A stretch of DNA of 64,000 nucleotides. It comes from Alentia gelatinosa (lineage: Eukaryota; Annelida; Polychaeta; Phyllodocida; Polynoidae). Of the stretch, positions 10,330 through 20,818 are shown in pieces. Each line of letters begins with the position of its first letter. Position 1 is the first letter of the stretch. The translations under genes and the position numbers were made by a program. The notes under the pieces are model-generated. The model did no database searches and was not told the DNA's origin. It saw only the letters and a program-made list of their open reading frames with translations. The stretch covers positions 5,031,694 to 5,095,693 of the forward strand of contig OX465584.1 in assembly GCA_950022655.1 (NCBI GenBank). Direction: 5' to 3'.

Positions 10330-10608
10330 TTTATCTCACCCCTGGAATAAATGTCCATAGGCTTAACATTGGGATCTCGTTCTCCATGCCCCTTCACGTA
10401 TTGCAGTCCGTTCTCCTAGGTCTACATCCTGTTTGTTGCCCATTCTTTTAGTGTATATAGGGGTGAGATAAATACAGAATGCAACTCGTTTTGGTCAAAG
10501 AAGTCATTCTCCAACTCGTTTGAATGTTATTTGATATTTACTCGGCTGTCGCCTCGTTCATATCACTCAAACTCGTGGAGAACGACAACTTTTACCAAAA
10601 CTTTTGGT
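10330..10608 (+). mobile_element. Hairpin-tailed element G5
   Basis: The left tip is TTTATCTCACCCCTGGAATA, then CCATAGGCTTAACATTGGG. The variable word ATCTCGTTCTCCATG follows. The inverted tip GGGGTGAGATAAA is at 10460-10472. The hairpin at about 10483-10608 has apex ACTCGGCTGTCGCCTCG. The right arm (GTGGAGAACGA) is the reverse complement of the variable word, and CAACTCGTTTGA pairs with TCAAACTCGTGG. Confidence 0.6.
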
Positions 10609-11003
10609 TTCTTCTTTAGTTCACACTGTAGGTTAGAAAAAAGTGGTGAGGAAGAGCAATGTTGATATCAAGGAACAAGACAGTAGATCATACAAGTCAT
10701 TTATCAGTATTGTATTGATAATAAGCTATAAATCAAGAATCCGCAACTTGATAGTTATTATAATCTTTCATCAATTTAAGTATCACCTTATTTCCGTGAA
10801 AATAGAACATAACACCACGGACTTGGGTGATAGGTCCATGATAAAGCACAGTCGTGGAGTTCATTTGACTACTGCTGACGATCTTATATTTGAATGTATT
10901 TAATTTAGATATCTTATTCGAAGAGTAAAATATCATTAAACGAACATCAATACATCTAATACAAATCGGGGGTCACCGTGCTAGTTTTGTATCTAATATA
11001 AGT
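10609..11003. other. Unassigned sequence
   Basis: No gene. The 24-bp word beginning TCGGGGGTCACCGTGCTAG near 10966 is shared with repeat P copy 1. Confidence 0.35.
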
Positions 11004-11192
11004 ACAGTAGAACCCAGCCTAACGGACACTCCGTGTAAGCGGCCAGCCCGCGTTAACGGACACCTTTGCTCGAAACGGATTCCTCTATTAGATGTTTATT
11101 TTAACCCTGTGTACGCGGACACACCGCGTTAGCGGACACTTTGGCCCGGCACGGAGGGTGGCCGCTTACGCGGGGTTCTACTATATTCTCTA
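11004..11192. mobile_element. Family J MITE, complete copy
   Basis: The termini ACAGTAGAACCCAGCCTAAC and CGCGGGGTTCTACTATA are inverted repeats. Internal words (TAAGCGGCC, GTTAGCGGACAC) recur in both orientations. The short CAGTAGAACC terminus next to TA suggests a pogo/Tigger-type (Tc1/mariner superfamily) deletion derivative. Confidence 0.65.
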
Positions 11193-11247
11193 TTAGAATA
11201 GGTCACAAGAAACCAGTTTGACCAGATTCTTCTCCCTTATCATCCAT

Positions 11248-11345
11248 CGTATACAAAGCCCCCATTGAAAACGTATGGAGACTCAGTAAACCACGACCCA
11301 GTGTATAAAACCTGTCAGATACCATAACTATCTTTGAAGAGTAAT
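11248..11345 (+). mobile_element. W-group tip fragment
   Basis: This shares CATCGTATACAAAG, ATGGAGACTCAGTAAACC and AACCTGTCAGATACCAT with 57315-57410 and with the reverse complement of 62720-62825. The hairpin is absent. Confidence 0.5.
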
Positions 11346-11984
11346 ACTCTAGCTACTGGCAAATCATTCAAGGTAGCTGGGGTAGCTTAGTACCAGCGGA
11401 GGGAGGAATTCCTTACTCAAAATGGCAGTGCCTAACAGTCTGAGTTTGAGCCTGAGCGGCCTGGCCCTGGCGACAACAGACTGTACTAGAGTTTAGGTTT
11501 AGGGTCGCCTATCCACAAAACCATTGATTGACTATTATATGGAAAAACGCTAATGGTATGTCCTTTTGTATACATAACCTGTGATTGAATAAAAACAAAA
11601 TTGATCATTGTCTACGTGATCGTGAAATCTCTCCCACTCTGTTATTGTTATATCCAGCATTTCCAGGCACGATCTCTACCCATATCCATGGAATATCTGA
11701 CTGTGATTATGAAATCTCTCCTGATTTGTAATTGATACCCACGTCTCTCGTAGAGACAACGAGTTTGACACTTATATTAAAGATGACGTCACGGGTGGGC
11801 GTGGCCTACAGGAGCCTCTTTGTTTGATTGACAGCTGAGCGACGCTTAGTCCGCTGGTCGCCGCGTGACGTGAGAGTCTCACAGCTGACACGCGGGATAC
11901 CAGCGAGCAGATAATTAAACAGAAGCCAGACAACAGACACGTGACAACAGACACGTGACCCCATGGCATCCTACCCCCCCCCCC
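11346..11984. other. Unassigned, GC-rich towards the end
   Basis: No gene recognised. Two ACACGTGAC E-box cores at 11939-11959 and CGCGTGACGTGAG at 11862 give the right part a promoter-like flavour, without further support. Confidence 0.3.
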
Positions 11985-12001
11985 CCCACGGTTCCCGGAC
12001 G

Positions 12002-12437
12002 TCTCGGCCCCTTTGGCATCTCGGACCCATCGGCACCTCGGACCCCCCCTTTCACAGCTTTCACGCCTTCATGCTCGAAAACGGTGAATGTCTTCCAATG
12101 TGATTACTTACCCAAAATACGGATTCCCAGCTTTGCTGTATTATATTATTTGTCTATTATCCACTATAAAGAATCTTACAAAACAAAAGCATATCTTACA
12201 AAACATGTGCGATAACCCTATCCCAAACCTTAACCTTAAACCTAACCCTAACCGTATCCCTAACCTATCCCAAATCCTAACCCTATCCCTAACCCTAACC
12301 CTATTCCTAACCCTATCTCTATCCCTAACCCTAACCCTTTCCCTAAAATTAACCCTATATCCTTAACGCGAAGGCGGGAGTGCGAAACGCGGGGGTGACC
12401 GCACAAAAAGGGGTCCGAGATGCCGAAGGGGCCGAGA
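12002..12437. mobile_element. Inverted repeat enclosing telomere-like array
   Basis: The left arm TCTCGGCCCCTTTGGCATCT (12002-12021, continuing CGGACCC) matches the complement of 12411-12437 with one mismatch. Enclosed at 12215-12365 is a run of CCCTAA, CCCTAT and CCTAAC variants. The arrangement could be a transposon that captured telomeric sequence, or a foldback of a subtelomeric block. Confidence 0.5.
12215..12365. repeat. Interstitial CCCTAA telomere-like array
   Basis: Imperfect tandem CCCTAAC, CCCTATC and CCTTAAC units fill about 150 bp. TTAGGG is the usual metazoan telomere repeat. The degeneracy and internal position indicate an interstitial remnant rather than a chromosome end. Confidence 0.75.
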
Positions 12438-12507
12438 TGACCGTGTACCCCACCACCCACACCCACACCCACACACCCACCTAACCCTCAGCTCATATCA
12501 TCCTCCA

Positions 12508-12733
12508 CCCGCACCCCTCTCACAAGATCTCACGCTCTCTAAGTGGTATTCTGCACAAGGTTCTCACTACGCTCTATGGGAGAAGAATTCTTAATGAACT
12601 AGGCTTAGAGCCTTGGGAACCCACTGGCACATAGTATTCCCGCTAGGTGGCATCATTGAGATTATAGGAATCTTTGAGTTGCATTGATGTGCGTCTTTAG
12701 CACGGGAGGCAGGCCAGTGGATTCTCAAGGCTC
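12508..12733 (+). mobile_element. Family I copy 2, right-truncated
   Basis: This begins GCACCCCTCTCACAAGATC, follows the family through GGCAGGCCAGTGGATTCTCA, then stops at AAGGCTCTAA. The right arm is missing beyond that point. Confidence 0.6.
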
Positions 12734-12900
12734 TAATTGGTAGCTGTTGGAACCATTCTACCCACCTTTCCCAGTCACGAGCTATCGTAACAGAAGAAGT
12801 ATGTTGAATGTACGACAACTTCTACGAACGATCTGACAGCATACCCATGACCTTATCCATTAAAGGAGACAAAGCTTGGGTCGCCTCTGAGGTCACCCAT

Positions 12901-13343
12901 CGTTGTTTGTTTGTTTGTGGTTTAACGTCCCAGGGGACCCTGAGGGTATATAAGGACTATCAATGATTTAACTTTTCACTTTCATAGACTTATTTCAGTC
13001 AATTATTTTCAAATAGTTTCAAATAGTTTCAAATATTTTATATAAAATCAAAGAGATTTGTCTCTTTCAAAAACATGATGATATCTTTCTTTGGAATAGT
13101 TCCGAACAACATTTTCATGTTGTTACTGTTTTTCAAATGCTTTCTTCTATTCTCTTGTACCCTTTTACAGTTCAGCAGGATATGCTGAACAGTGATGGGT
13201 ACATTGCATGCTTGGCATATCGGGGGATTTTCCCCTTTCAGGAGATATTCGTGTGTAAGTCTGAAGTGACCTTTTTTCAGACGGGTCAACTTCACCTGTT
13301 CACTACAACTTAATCCCCCACAGTTTCTCTTCCCATTCACAGT
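12901..13343 (-). mobile_element. 5'-truncated LINE 3' end
   Basis: This unit comprises the coding remnant at 13038-13340 plus about 135 bp of 3' untranslated sequence. It ends on the minus strand with GGGACGTTAAACCACAAACA and further CAAA repeats. Sequence before codon 1 is unrelated, so insertion was 5'-truncated as expected for target-primed reverse transcription. The tail is shared with the SINE at 32943-33345. Confidence 0.65.
13038..13340 (-). pseudogene. LINE ORF2 C-terminal remnant with zinc knuckle
   Basis: The 100-residue frame contains LTRLKKGHFRLTHEYLLKGE followed by CQACNVPITVQHILLNC. This is the Cys-x2-Cys...His...Cys region found after the RNase H domain in I/Jockey-type non-LTR retrotransposons. 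The endonuclease, reverse transcriptase and RNase H are missing. The listed start methionine has no meaning because the frame enters from unrelated DNA. It cannot encode active enzyme. Confidence 0.75.
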
Positions 13344-13579
13344 TGAGTGAATGGTGAACAGATCTCATCGTTTAGCCTATTCATCGTTCGTTCAATATGA
13401 AACAGACCCCAGCACGTATTTGACGCACGTATAAAATACATGTATCATTTATCCCAAGTGTAGGGAACGGTCCAAGGCCTTTATAAACCTGTTTGTAGTA
13501 CATTAAGATATTCAAAATGGATTACTAACCCCCTCATTTATCACCCCTTGAAGCTACAGAGGGCGTTACTGGTCCTCCT

Positions 13580-13802
13580 GGGGCCCGTTTGATAATCTAA
13601 GCTTTTTCATGTTGACCCTTTTTTGTACGCCAAGTAGACCAAAGGACGATGTGGGTTAACTTAATTCAGTACTTATTCACGACCTTATGGACGGCTAACA
13701 CTGTCTTAGCGAAAAGACTTAAATATCATCAAACGATAACCCTTGTTAAAAGGTACAGAAAAGGGTCTTTATGTACGATCCTAGATTATTAAATGGGTCC
13801 CT
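13580..13802. mobile_element. Family R MITE, copy 1
   Basis: The termini are GGGGCCCGTTTGATAATCTA and the complementary CTAGATTATTAAATGGGTCC. They extend inward to AAGGGTC-type words and CGATAACCCTTGTT. It is related to copies at 42382-42602 and 42606-42752. The flanks CCTG and CCTGG allow a short duplication. Confidence 0.6.
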
Positions 13803-13804
13803 GG

Positions 13805-14066
13805 TTTCTAGGCAGAATAACAGGGTGTGGGGTGAAGGAGGGTGTAGGGTGAAGGAGGGTGTGGTGTGATGGCAGTGTCGGGGTATAGGGTGTGGGGTGT
13901 AGGAGGAGGGTGGTGAGATGTCGGGGTATAGGGTGTGGGGTGTAGGAGGGTGTGGTGAGATGGCGGTGTCGGGGAATAGGGTGTAGGAGGGTGTGGTGTG
14001 AAGGCTGTGTTGGTTCCTGGACCTCCGGGTTTCTAGGCAGAACAAGGGGGTATAGGGTGTGGGGTG
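13805..14066. repeat. GT-rich minisatellite
   Basis: About five imperfect units of roughly 50 bp are built from TCGGGGTATAGGGTGTGGGG and TGTAGGAGGGTGTGGTGAGA. The block is framed by two copies of GGTTTCTAGGCAGAA (13804 and 14027). Frames through it on both strands are artefacts. Confidence 0.75.
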
Positions 14067-14070
14067 TCAG

Positions 14071-15002
14071 GGCACCGTTGCTCCAGGATTACGACAGAGC
14101 TGCGGATCGCAGAATAGCGATCCGAGGGCCAAAACGTTGCTCCAGAAATTTTGCGGATCGTGTCACAATCGCATAGGCGCATCGCCGCGTAAAATACGGC
14201 TTTTAGCGATACTTTTTACGCTGACCTTCACAGCACTGCGGATCGTATCGCTGTAGGTTAAAACCAGCCTTGTCTGATATTTCAAATAACGATCCATGGT
14301 GGCACCACCAACCCCTGCCCCTTGTTCTTTTTACCTATAGGAAATAGCGATCCAAAGCACCAGGTGTCAGATCAGTTTTAACTATGGTGCCATCTGTATT
14401 TAATTAAAGAACTAACTAATCTTCCCCTGTCTCATTCAATATGTGCCCTTGAATTGTTGTATCGTAATCACATCGGAAAAATCTGCGATACCGCGGAAAT
14501 ATAGCGATACGATCCAATATTACTGGAGCAATGCTTTTTTAGTCGGATCGTTAACCCTTTAAGGACGGCTACCTGGGGCTGAGCTACTCCTATAAGGACG
14601 GGGGCTAGTGGGAGTGTGTCTGGCTAGAGGACGGGCACATAATAGCTAAAACTGATATCCAAGTTTGCAATCTTGAAATATGATACATAATCATAACTAT
14701 TGTATTTCTTTTTGATAGAAATATTAAATATGATGTTATATCTACATTTTCTGAATATTTCCTGAATATTTCATGAATATTGCTCTATTATTTCTATGTT
14801 AAAACATTTTTTTTAATATTGGGACAATGATGCCTCCAGGCATCATGCGTCTTTAGTGCGGTGATGCCTCCAGGCATCATGCGTCTTTAGTGCGGTGATG
14901 CCTCCAGGCATCATGCGTCCCTAAAGGGTTAAAGTAATAGTAAAAATAAAATTGAGATCCGATTATAGCTAGCGATACCACAAAAAGTGGAGCGACGGGG
15001 CC
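14071..15002 (+). mobile_element. Family A element, copy 1, with nested insert
   Basis: The ends are GGCACCGTTGCTCCAGGATT and TGGAGCGACGGGGCC, an inverted repeat of about 15 bp. The interior iterates GCGATCC/GGATCGC words. It is 85-90 percent similar to copy 2 at 25678-26172 but longer by 374 bp because of the TTAA-bounded insertion at 14555-14928. The element is non-coding. Confidence 0.7.
14555..14928. mobile_element. TTAA-targeted element 1, piggyBac-like MITE
   Basis: TTAA at 14551-14554 and again at 14929-14932 flank termini CCCTTTAAGGACG and CGTCCCTAAAGGG. Family A copy 2 supplies the empty site (GGATCGTTAAAGTAAT at 26095-26110). An exact TTAA duplication with CCCTTT-type ends is the signature of piggyBac transposition. 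Its right part holds three tandem 34-bp units, each with the palindrome GATGCCTCCAGGCATC. Confidence 0.8.
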
Positions 15003-15216
15003 GTGGGGGACAGTGTGGTCACTACCGCCTTGCGTCCAGTCAGAGAAGGGTGGACAATAAGAGCTGGTAATTGTCGTGTGGGGCGAGTTGACAGCTGACA
15101 GCTGTTTGTAGGCTGACAGGCGGTGACGTGTGTTCAGGGGGTGAGGGTGGACAGGGGGACCAGACAGGTGGGTGTGGACTGGGCCCTATTCAGGGCTCTA
15201 TATCAGCTCATTTCTG
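15003..15216. other. Unassigned GC-rich sequence
   Basis: GGTGTGGACTGGG-type G-rich sequence and a GACAGCTGACAGCTG repeat occur here. Nothing else is supported. Confidence 0.35.
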
Positions 15217-16615
15217 TTAAGCCGGAGACACACCAAGCGAGTGGAACACTCGGCGATCATGGACCAGCGAGAAATGGAATCGCTCAATATTTCTCGGCTA
15301 CAAGGTGGGAGGATGTTTATCCCACTCGCCCGCGACTTATACCGGAGACACACCAAGCGAGTCATAGTGGCGATCTCTGCAATCGCCAACACAGAATGGC
15401 ATGAATGTGATATATCATTTCATAGAAATATCTCCTAATGATAATTTAGCGCCTCGGGAGCAATAATCAGACGAAATATGAAAGTACAAAGGTGATCATG
15501 TTACGGACACACTAGGCGAGTCATGGCAGCGAGAAAACGGCAGCGACGATCTCCTCTGAGCGATGACTGTAAAAGTCACTATGTATGGGCAATGTTTGAT
15601 ATTTGGCGATCCCCATATCGGCGAGTAAAGCAAGAAGAGCGAATATGATGCACATTTAGCCTTTGCTGTAGCTGAGTATGCCATTAGCCTCTGGTTAGCT
15701 AGGAAACATTCTGTCGCCGATTATTATTAATAAAATATCAACCAATAGCATTTTGGTGGATAGTTATACTAGTATTTAAATGGGAGAAATCAATGTGACA
15801 GCACCTAGGCTTTTGTATGACCAAAGGTGATCATGTAACTACAAAACCCATTCCGATTAGTTGACTGGTGTACTCGCTCATATATCGCTGTCTATGTAAC
15901 AAAAACCTGGTGTGTCTGCATTTTCAGAACCATCCTGGCGATTCTGTCTTGGCGATTATGTGGGCGAATTTGGCTTTCTCTTGGCGAGAATATCAAACAT
16001 GTTTGATATTATCGCTCATAGGATACGCTGGCGATTTTTTAACTTGCCTACATCCTAGTTGCTCTCAGATCCCAGCGAGTGGAGGACACACCAAGCGATA
16101 AATTTTATCGCTCATATAATCGCCATGGCTATGTAGGCGAGTAGAATCATCGCCAACGTTTATACCGGGGACACACCAAGCGAGTCAAGCCAGCGATCTC
16201 CGGAATCGCCAACACAAAATGGCGTGTATGTGCGGTATTATTTGATAGTTATGTCTCCCACCGATAGTTTACAGTCTCAGAAACAATAATCAGGTGAAAT
16301 ATGAAAAAATAGCTCTCATATTCGCCATTTTGTGTTGGCGATTACGGAAATCGCTGCAATACTCGCTTGGTGTGTCTCCGGTTTTAGTGTGTCTCGGCAT
16401 TATGCACGAAGCGAGTCAAGGCAGCGATCTCTGGAATCGCTAACACAAAATGGCGTGTATGTAAGATATTATTTCATAGGAATATCTCCTGCCTATGATT
16501 AAGCATCTCAGAAGCAATAATCAGTTGAAATATGAAATAATAGCTCACATATGGGCCATTTTATGTTAGCGATTCCGGAAATCGCTGCGTTTCTCGCTTG
16601 GTGTGTCTCCGGCTT
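15217..16615. mobile_element. Family E MITE cluster
   Basis: Several units with termini GCCGGAGACACACCAAGCGA and the complement TCGCTTGGTGTGTCTCCGGC lie adjacent or nested. The clearest are 16164-16382 and 16398-16613, about 215-220 bp each, with interior GCGATCTCYGGAATCGCCA and AGCAATAATCAGNTGAAAT. The 15217-16163 part is a mosaic of degraded copies. Frames through it are incidental. Confidence 0.7.
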
Positions 16616-17039
16616 TAGCTACAAAATCGCAGCCGACACCAATCTCATGTCTGTGAATCGACATACCCGCGGCCATTTTGATCATTGGCATCCGTTCCGA
16701 GTCATCGATATTCAAATACAGCACAGGGTTTTCCTTACTTGCAATTTTTGTTGACGTGCAACAATCATGATTAATCTATACATTACCCATCCCCCTTAAA
16801 CACTTTTACCGCGGTATGATGTATGGTGTACCACAGCATGATACCCCCAGGCATTCCCAAGTGCACTAGAGCAATACTTATATTGATTATTAATATTTAT
16901 CTACGCAATTTGATAAAAAAAGAAAAATTAATTATTATATCATACAAATCTTTGCCAGAGTAAAAAGGGCATATGGTTCTTTGATTTAGAATAACAAAAT
17001 GGTGATGCTGCAGACACTGATTACCATGCAGTGCTAGGG
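16616..17039. other. Unassigned sequence
   Basis: No gene, RNA or shared repeat noticed. Confidence 0.35.
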
Positions 17040-17575
17040 AATCGACTGCTGAAGGTGGACAGTCAGGTGGATGGGCAGTCAGTTAGACAGGCAGGTAGAT
17101 GGGCAGTCAGTTAGATGGGTGGGAAGTCAGGTACGGTAGTTAGGCAGTCATGTTGGCAGGCGGTTAGGTTGATGAACATGAGGTAGACAGGTCATCAAGT
17201 AGGCGGGCAGTCAGGAGGGCAGTAGGGTAAGCAGGCAGGGGGGCAGTCAGTCAGGTGTGCAGTCAAGTAGGTTCGCAGTAAGATAAACAGGCAGTCAGGT
17301 AGAAAGGCAGTTGGGTGGGCAGACAGTGAGGTAGAGAGGTAATCAGGTAGGCAGTCAGGTATGTGCGTAGTCAGGTTGACACGCATTCAGGTAAACAGAC
17401 AGTCAGGTAGAAGGGCGGGCAGACTATCAAGTCGAGGGCTCATTAGGTAGGCAAGCGGTCAGATGGGCAAGAAGTCAGGTGGGCAAGCAGTTATGTGGGC
17501 AGTGAGGTAAGGTGGACAGGAAGTGAGGTGGGCAGGCAGTCAGTTGGGCAGTCAGGTAGACAGGCAGTGAGGCAG
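17040..17575. repeat. GGCAGTCAGGTA minisatellite
   Basis: There are over twenty imperfect units of CAGTCAGGTAGGCAGG type with variable length. The minus-strand frame rich in Pro, Leu and Cys is a translation of the repeat. Confidence 0.8.
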
Positions 17576-17607
17576 CCACCACCATCGTCCACTCTCATCA
17601 ACCCAAA

Positions 17608-17695
17608 TTCCGGTTCCCGCGCGTTCCTCTCGTCACGTGACCTCTAGTTTCCGGTTCCCGCGCGTTCCCGTCGTCACGTGACCTCGGGGTCCCGG
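17608..17695. promoter_or_regulatory. Duplicated E2F-like plus E-box module
   Basis: The word TTCCGGTTCCCGCGCGTTCC followed by TCGTCACGTGACCTC occurs twice in tandem. It combines an E2F-like TTCCCGCG and the palindrome GTCACGTGAC. Two precise copies of a paired-site module are promoter-like, but no gene start can be assigned. Confidence 0.35.
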
Positions 17696-17777
17696 ATGCT
17701 GACCCCTGTTTGTAGCCGTCAGTGTTAAAGAGGCTGCTCAAGACAAGAACCCCCGTAGTGCAACACCAGGCCTAATC

Positions 17778-17870
17778 CCTACCCATATACCACCAGCCCA
17801 TTACACCCCATCACCACCCCCACCCCATATACCACCAGCCCATTACACCCCCATCACCACCCAAACCCCC
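17778..17870. repeat. Two-copy tandem repeat
   Basis: The unit ATACCACCAGCCCATTACAC with CCCATCACCACCC is present twice. Confidence 0.65.
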
Positions 17871-18670
17871 AGCATGCTACCTGCACGACCGGAGCTGGTT
17901 TCCGACAACGGTTTGCTTACCAGAAGTCAGGCCGATGGGTACCTGCGGGTCGCTGGTTCCTTAGTGAATCTCCCACAATGCATTGCTGTGTCTGTAGTTC
18001 TAAGAGGGGTGTTTTGGGCGATTAACTTTGGTGTAAAGGGTGCTTAATAGATTTCTAACACCTGTCCTGGGAGCTTCTACTCCATCTTTATAGAGTTTTA
18101 TTGCTGGCAAGCTAGCTCTGAAATAAGGATTAAAATTGCATATTACCAGATCGCGTTGCGTATAACTGCAAGTGAAAAATATTGAATAACTTGGTCTCTC
18201 TTTTTTCTTGAATTAGTCTAGAGATATTCTTAGGGAGGTGAAGTATTAGTATTCATCTTTCCATCGACAAGATAAATCGCACTATGTTATGCTTCAGTCA
18301 TCGCCCACATATAAATCCAATTATCCATCTTTATTTAAGCCATCTCCCGGCATTACCAGGCACGAGTGGGTTAAACATCACTATTACAAGGAACTGAGAA
18401 AGATAAAATAACCAAGATTGATAAGCAAACGATAACTATCTAATTTGCCATGTGGAATTGTCATAAGATAATTTCCTTGTTGGGAGTATTTTTCTTTCCT
18501 CCTCTTTACATTGTATCGTGTTGCTTTTCCTTATTTATTTTCTTCTATTTATATTGTATCGTGTTGTATGAATGCTTGTCCTGTAATTGTGTTGTAGAAA
18601 AAAGGTATTAGGGTTCGGTTTTCATCCACGTATATATTATACACGTATGGCCATTCAGAAAATCACTTCA
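17871..18670. other. Unassigned sequence
   Basis: No coding or repeat feature supported. Around 18500-18560 a TTGTATCGTGTTG word is repeated twice about 55 bp apart. Confidence 0.35.
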
Positions 18671-19075
18671 ACTCACCCCTGGTATTTTTCCCATAGGGGG
18701 CCAAAGTGAACCCGCTAAAACGGCAGATACCCGTGTTCAAAATACCATTTCCGGTGGCCAGTAAGAATGAAGCTTAGTGCTAAACCTGGGGGTCTGAGGC
18801 TAGAATTTTGCTATTAGTCTCGTTTGTTACTTTTAAAGCGTAGTTTACTACTATTTTCTGTGAATAACTCTGTCTCGAAGCTACAATGTCAGTTGTTAAG
18901 TTAAAAAATGGGTCTAAAAGATTGGAGAATGACACATATAATCTCGAACCTACATAGTGAAAGTACTGAGCGCCTATATCCGGAAATGGTGTTTTGTAGA
19001 TGGGCATCTGTGGTTTCAGCGGGTTCACTTTGGCTCCCTATAGGCTTAACTTTGGGAACTAGAAATCAAATCTTT
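18671..19075 (+). mobile_element. G-type left end G6, split by an insertion
   Basis: CTCACCCCTGGTATTTTTCC at 18672 should run into CATAGGCTTAACATTGGGAA. Here the second part (CTATAGGCTTAACTTTGGGA) appears only at 19038 because a 339-bp element separates them. Rejoining is inferred from the many uninterrupted copies (1146, 10340, 43684). Core and hairpin are not recognisable downstream. Confidence 0.55.
18698..19036. mobile_element. hAT-like MITE with 8-bp duplication
   Basis: The termini are GGGCCAAAGTGAACCCGCT and the complementary AGCGGGTTCACTTTGGCTC. The inverted similarity extends to CCATTTCCGG/CCGGAAATGG. Flanks CCCATAGG (18690-18697) and CCTATAGG (19037-19044) agree at 7 of 8 positions. 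Uninterrupted G copies provide the empty site. The 8-bp duplication points to hAT, although the termini lack the usual CA start. Confidence 0.7.
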
Positions 19076-19288
19076 GTCGAAGGCAAAGCAGTGCTGTTTC
19101 TTTATTGCACATTTACCAATATTAGTAACTGTCAACCATTTCATCAATGACAACATTAGCCTGGGTTGAATTTATCTATGGTTTATTTGTGTGACGGCCG
19201 GTGGTGCCAAATTTCCCATCTATCAGAAATACAGTTAATCTGGAATTGTCTCTGCTTTTCCAGGCTCCATTGGTTGATATTTTAGAAG
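19076..19288. other. Unassigned sequence
   Basis: Nothing recognised. Confidence 0.3.
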
Positions 19289-19576
19289 AAATCTATGAAG
19301 GTTTAGGATCGGAGCTCGTATCCAATCGAGTTGGAATCGTATAGTAATTTACAAGACAAAGCCGCGTGAATTACGTAGCAATTCAAACGAGATGAGATCG
19401 AGCTCTGACCTTAAACTTCAATAAGTTTCTGAATTTATCCCACCCTTCACATTGACTAATGGGCTAACATTTGTGACATAATCCCCCATTAAGTAGTTTC
19501 CTAAATATTCAACGGGCATTGGATACGAGTTCCCAATATTAAGTCTATGGGGAAAAAATACCAGAGGTTAAACGAC
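19289..19576 (-). mobile_element. Hairpin-tailed element G7
   Basis: This is a reverse-orientation close relative of G1. The hairpin at 19289-19430 contains GGAGCTCGTATCCAATCGAG and the complementary arm. The inverted tip TTATCCCACCC is at 19434-19444, the core at 19445-19520. The outer tip ends at 19576 (TTGGATACGAGTTCCCAATA, then CTATGG, TACCAGAGG). Confidence 0.6.
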
Positions 19577-20030
19577 ATAAATGGAAGACCATCCTTGTGA
19601 TGAATTTGTGAGCAAAAAAACAAAACATCTATCAGATTCTGATTTGCGGAAGTCAATCAATGCATAACCCTTTAAATATCTTATGAAATCACATTTCATT
19701 TAAAGATATATATGTATAGTAAGATTTTACTTTGAAGATGTCATCATTTATGATAAACCAGGGAAGCTGAAATAAACCCACTGGTAGCAGAACTTACATG
19801 CCATGTTTGTGAACCTTGAATTGTGACTAATGACTGCACATAAATCAGTACCCAACAAAGCTGCCCACACCCCCAACAATCAACACTAAAACCCCGAGAA
19901 CAGAGACACCGCTTTGCCCCTAAACCCCCACCTTTATCCCATAATAATCCCCGGAGCCCCACCCCCATGGTCCTATTACCCCACACCCCTCAACATCTCC
20001 TGTGTCCAGGCCCTCTTACTACACTCACCC
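19577..20030. other. Unassigned sequence
   Basis: No gene. The C-rich part (19860-19990) gives a cysteine- and glycine-rich minus-strand frame without any recognisable domain. Confidence 0.35.
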
Positions 20031-20809
20031 TAGACTTGCTCAAGTCTTCGATTATGAACATTCATTAAATGATTAAACATAATAGGAATAAAGTTCATTT
20101 TAGCATGTATCCTTCTCTAACTGGCCCATGAATCAAAGACTTGTCCACTATGAACCAAATCTCCTGTTTATGGCCCCAAGCCACTCCCTGTAACCCTATA
20201 CTTCCTCCTACCCCTCCCCCTCCCCTCCTCTAGTTCTCTGGCCGCCTGTGTTGTCATATCAATAAATTTCGCCTACTCCTGACTGTGACTTGATTGAGAT
20301 CAAAGTGAGAGGGTATCAATCTCCCAGCAGATATCCTGACCAGTAGCCACTATATCTGTATGGAGAGTGTCAGGAATGATGAGCAAAACAGCACCAGAAA
20401 TCCAACACCATTACCGATTGTACTAGTCCCTGTATCCCAACGAGGAGGATAGCCATACGCCCTCAAGAGATTACTAGACTCCCTATTATCGCCCAGGGTA
20501 AATACAAGTTCTGCTCGCGACTGGCTGGCCTCACCACGACAACATGAACCATAGTTTTCCCATTTATATTTGAAGAACCTGAATATAATTTCAGATTGAT
20601 ATGTAGAAATAGCTGAAATTTCCATTTCTAACATCGGATTTCCCATTTGAAGATTTATAAAAACCAATAAACTGCAATAATTTCGGGTTACGGTTCAAGG
20701 TCTATCACCATACAACATCGGTAACCAGCGCACACCGGGACTTGTAAACAGACTGTATTCTGGGATACCTCAATAGGGTCTATAGGATGCAGGGACTGAA
20801 GCCAGTCTA
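20031..20809 (+). mobile_element. Family H copy 2, full length
   Basis: This starts TAGACTTGCTCAAGTC and ends GACTGAAGCCAGTCTA. The 9-bp flanks CACTCACCC (20022-20030 and 20810-20818) are identical, a perfect target duplication. It contains an insert relative to short copies (20455-20690) also seen in copy 6 at 60930-61120. It is non-coding. The 105-residue minus frame inside it has no domain. Confidence 0.8.
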
Positions 20810-20818
20810 CACTCACCC

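Noticed and set aside
12088..12472. Frames with repeated Leu-Thr or Gly-Leu-Gly
   Set aside because: They read through the CCCTAA-like array and its flanking inverted repeat.
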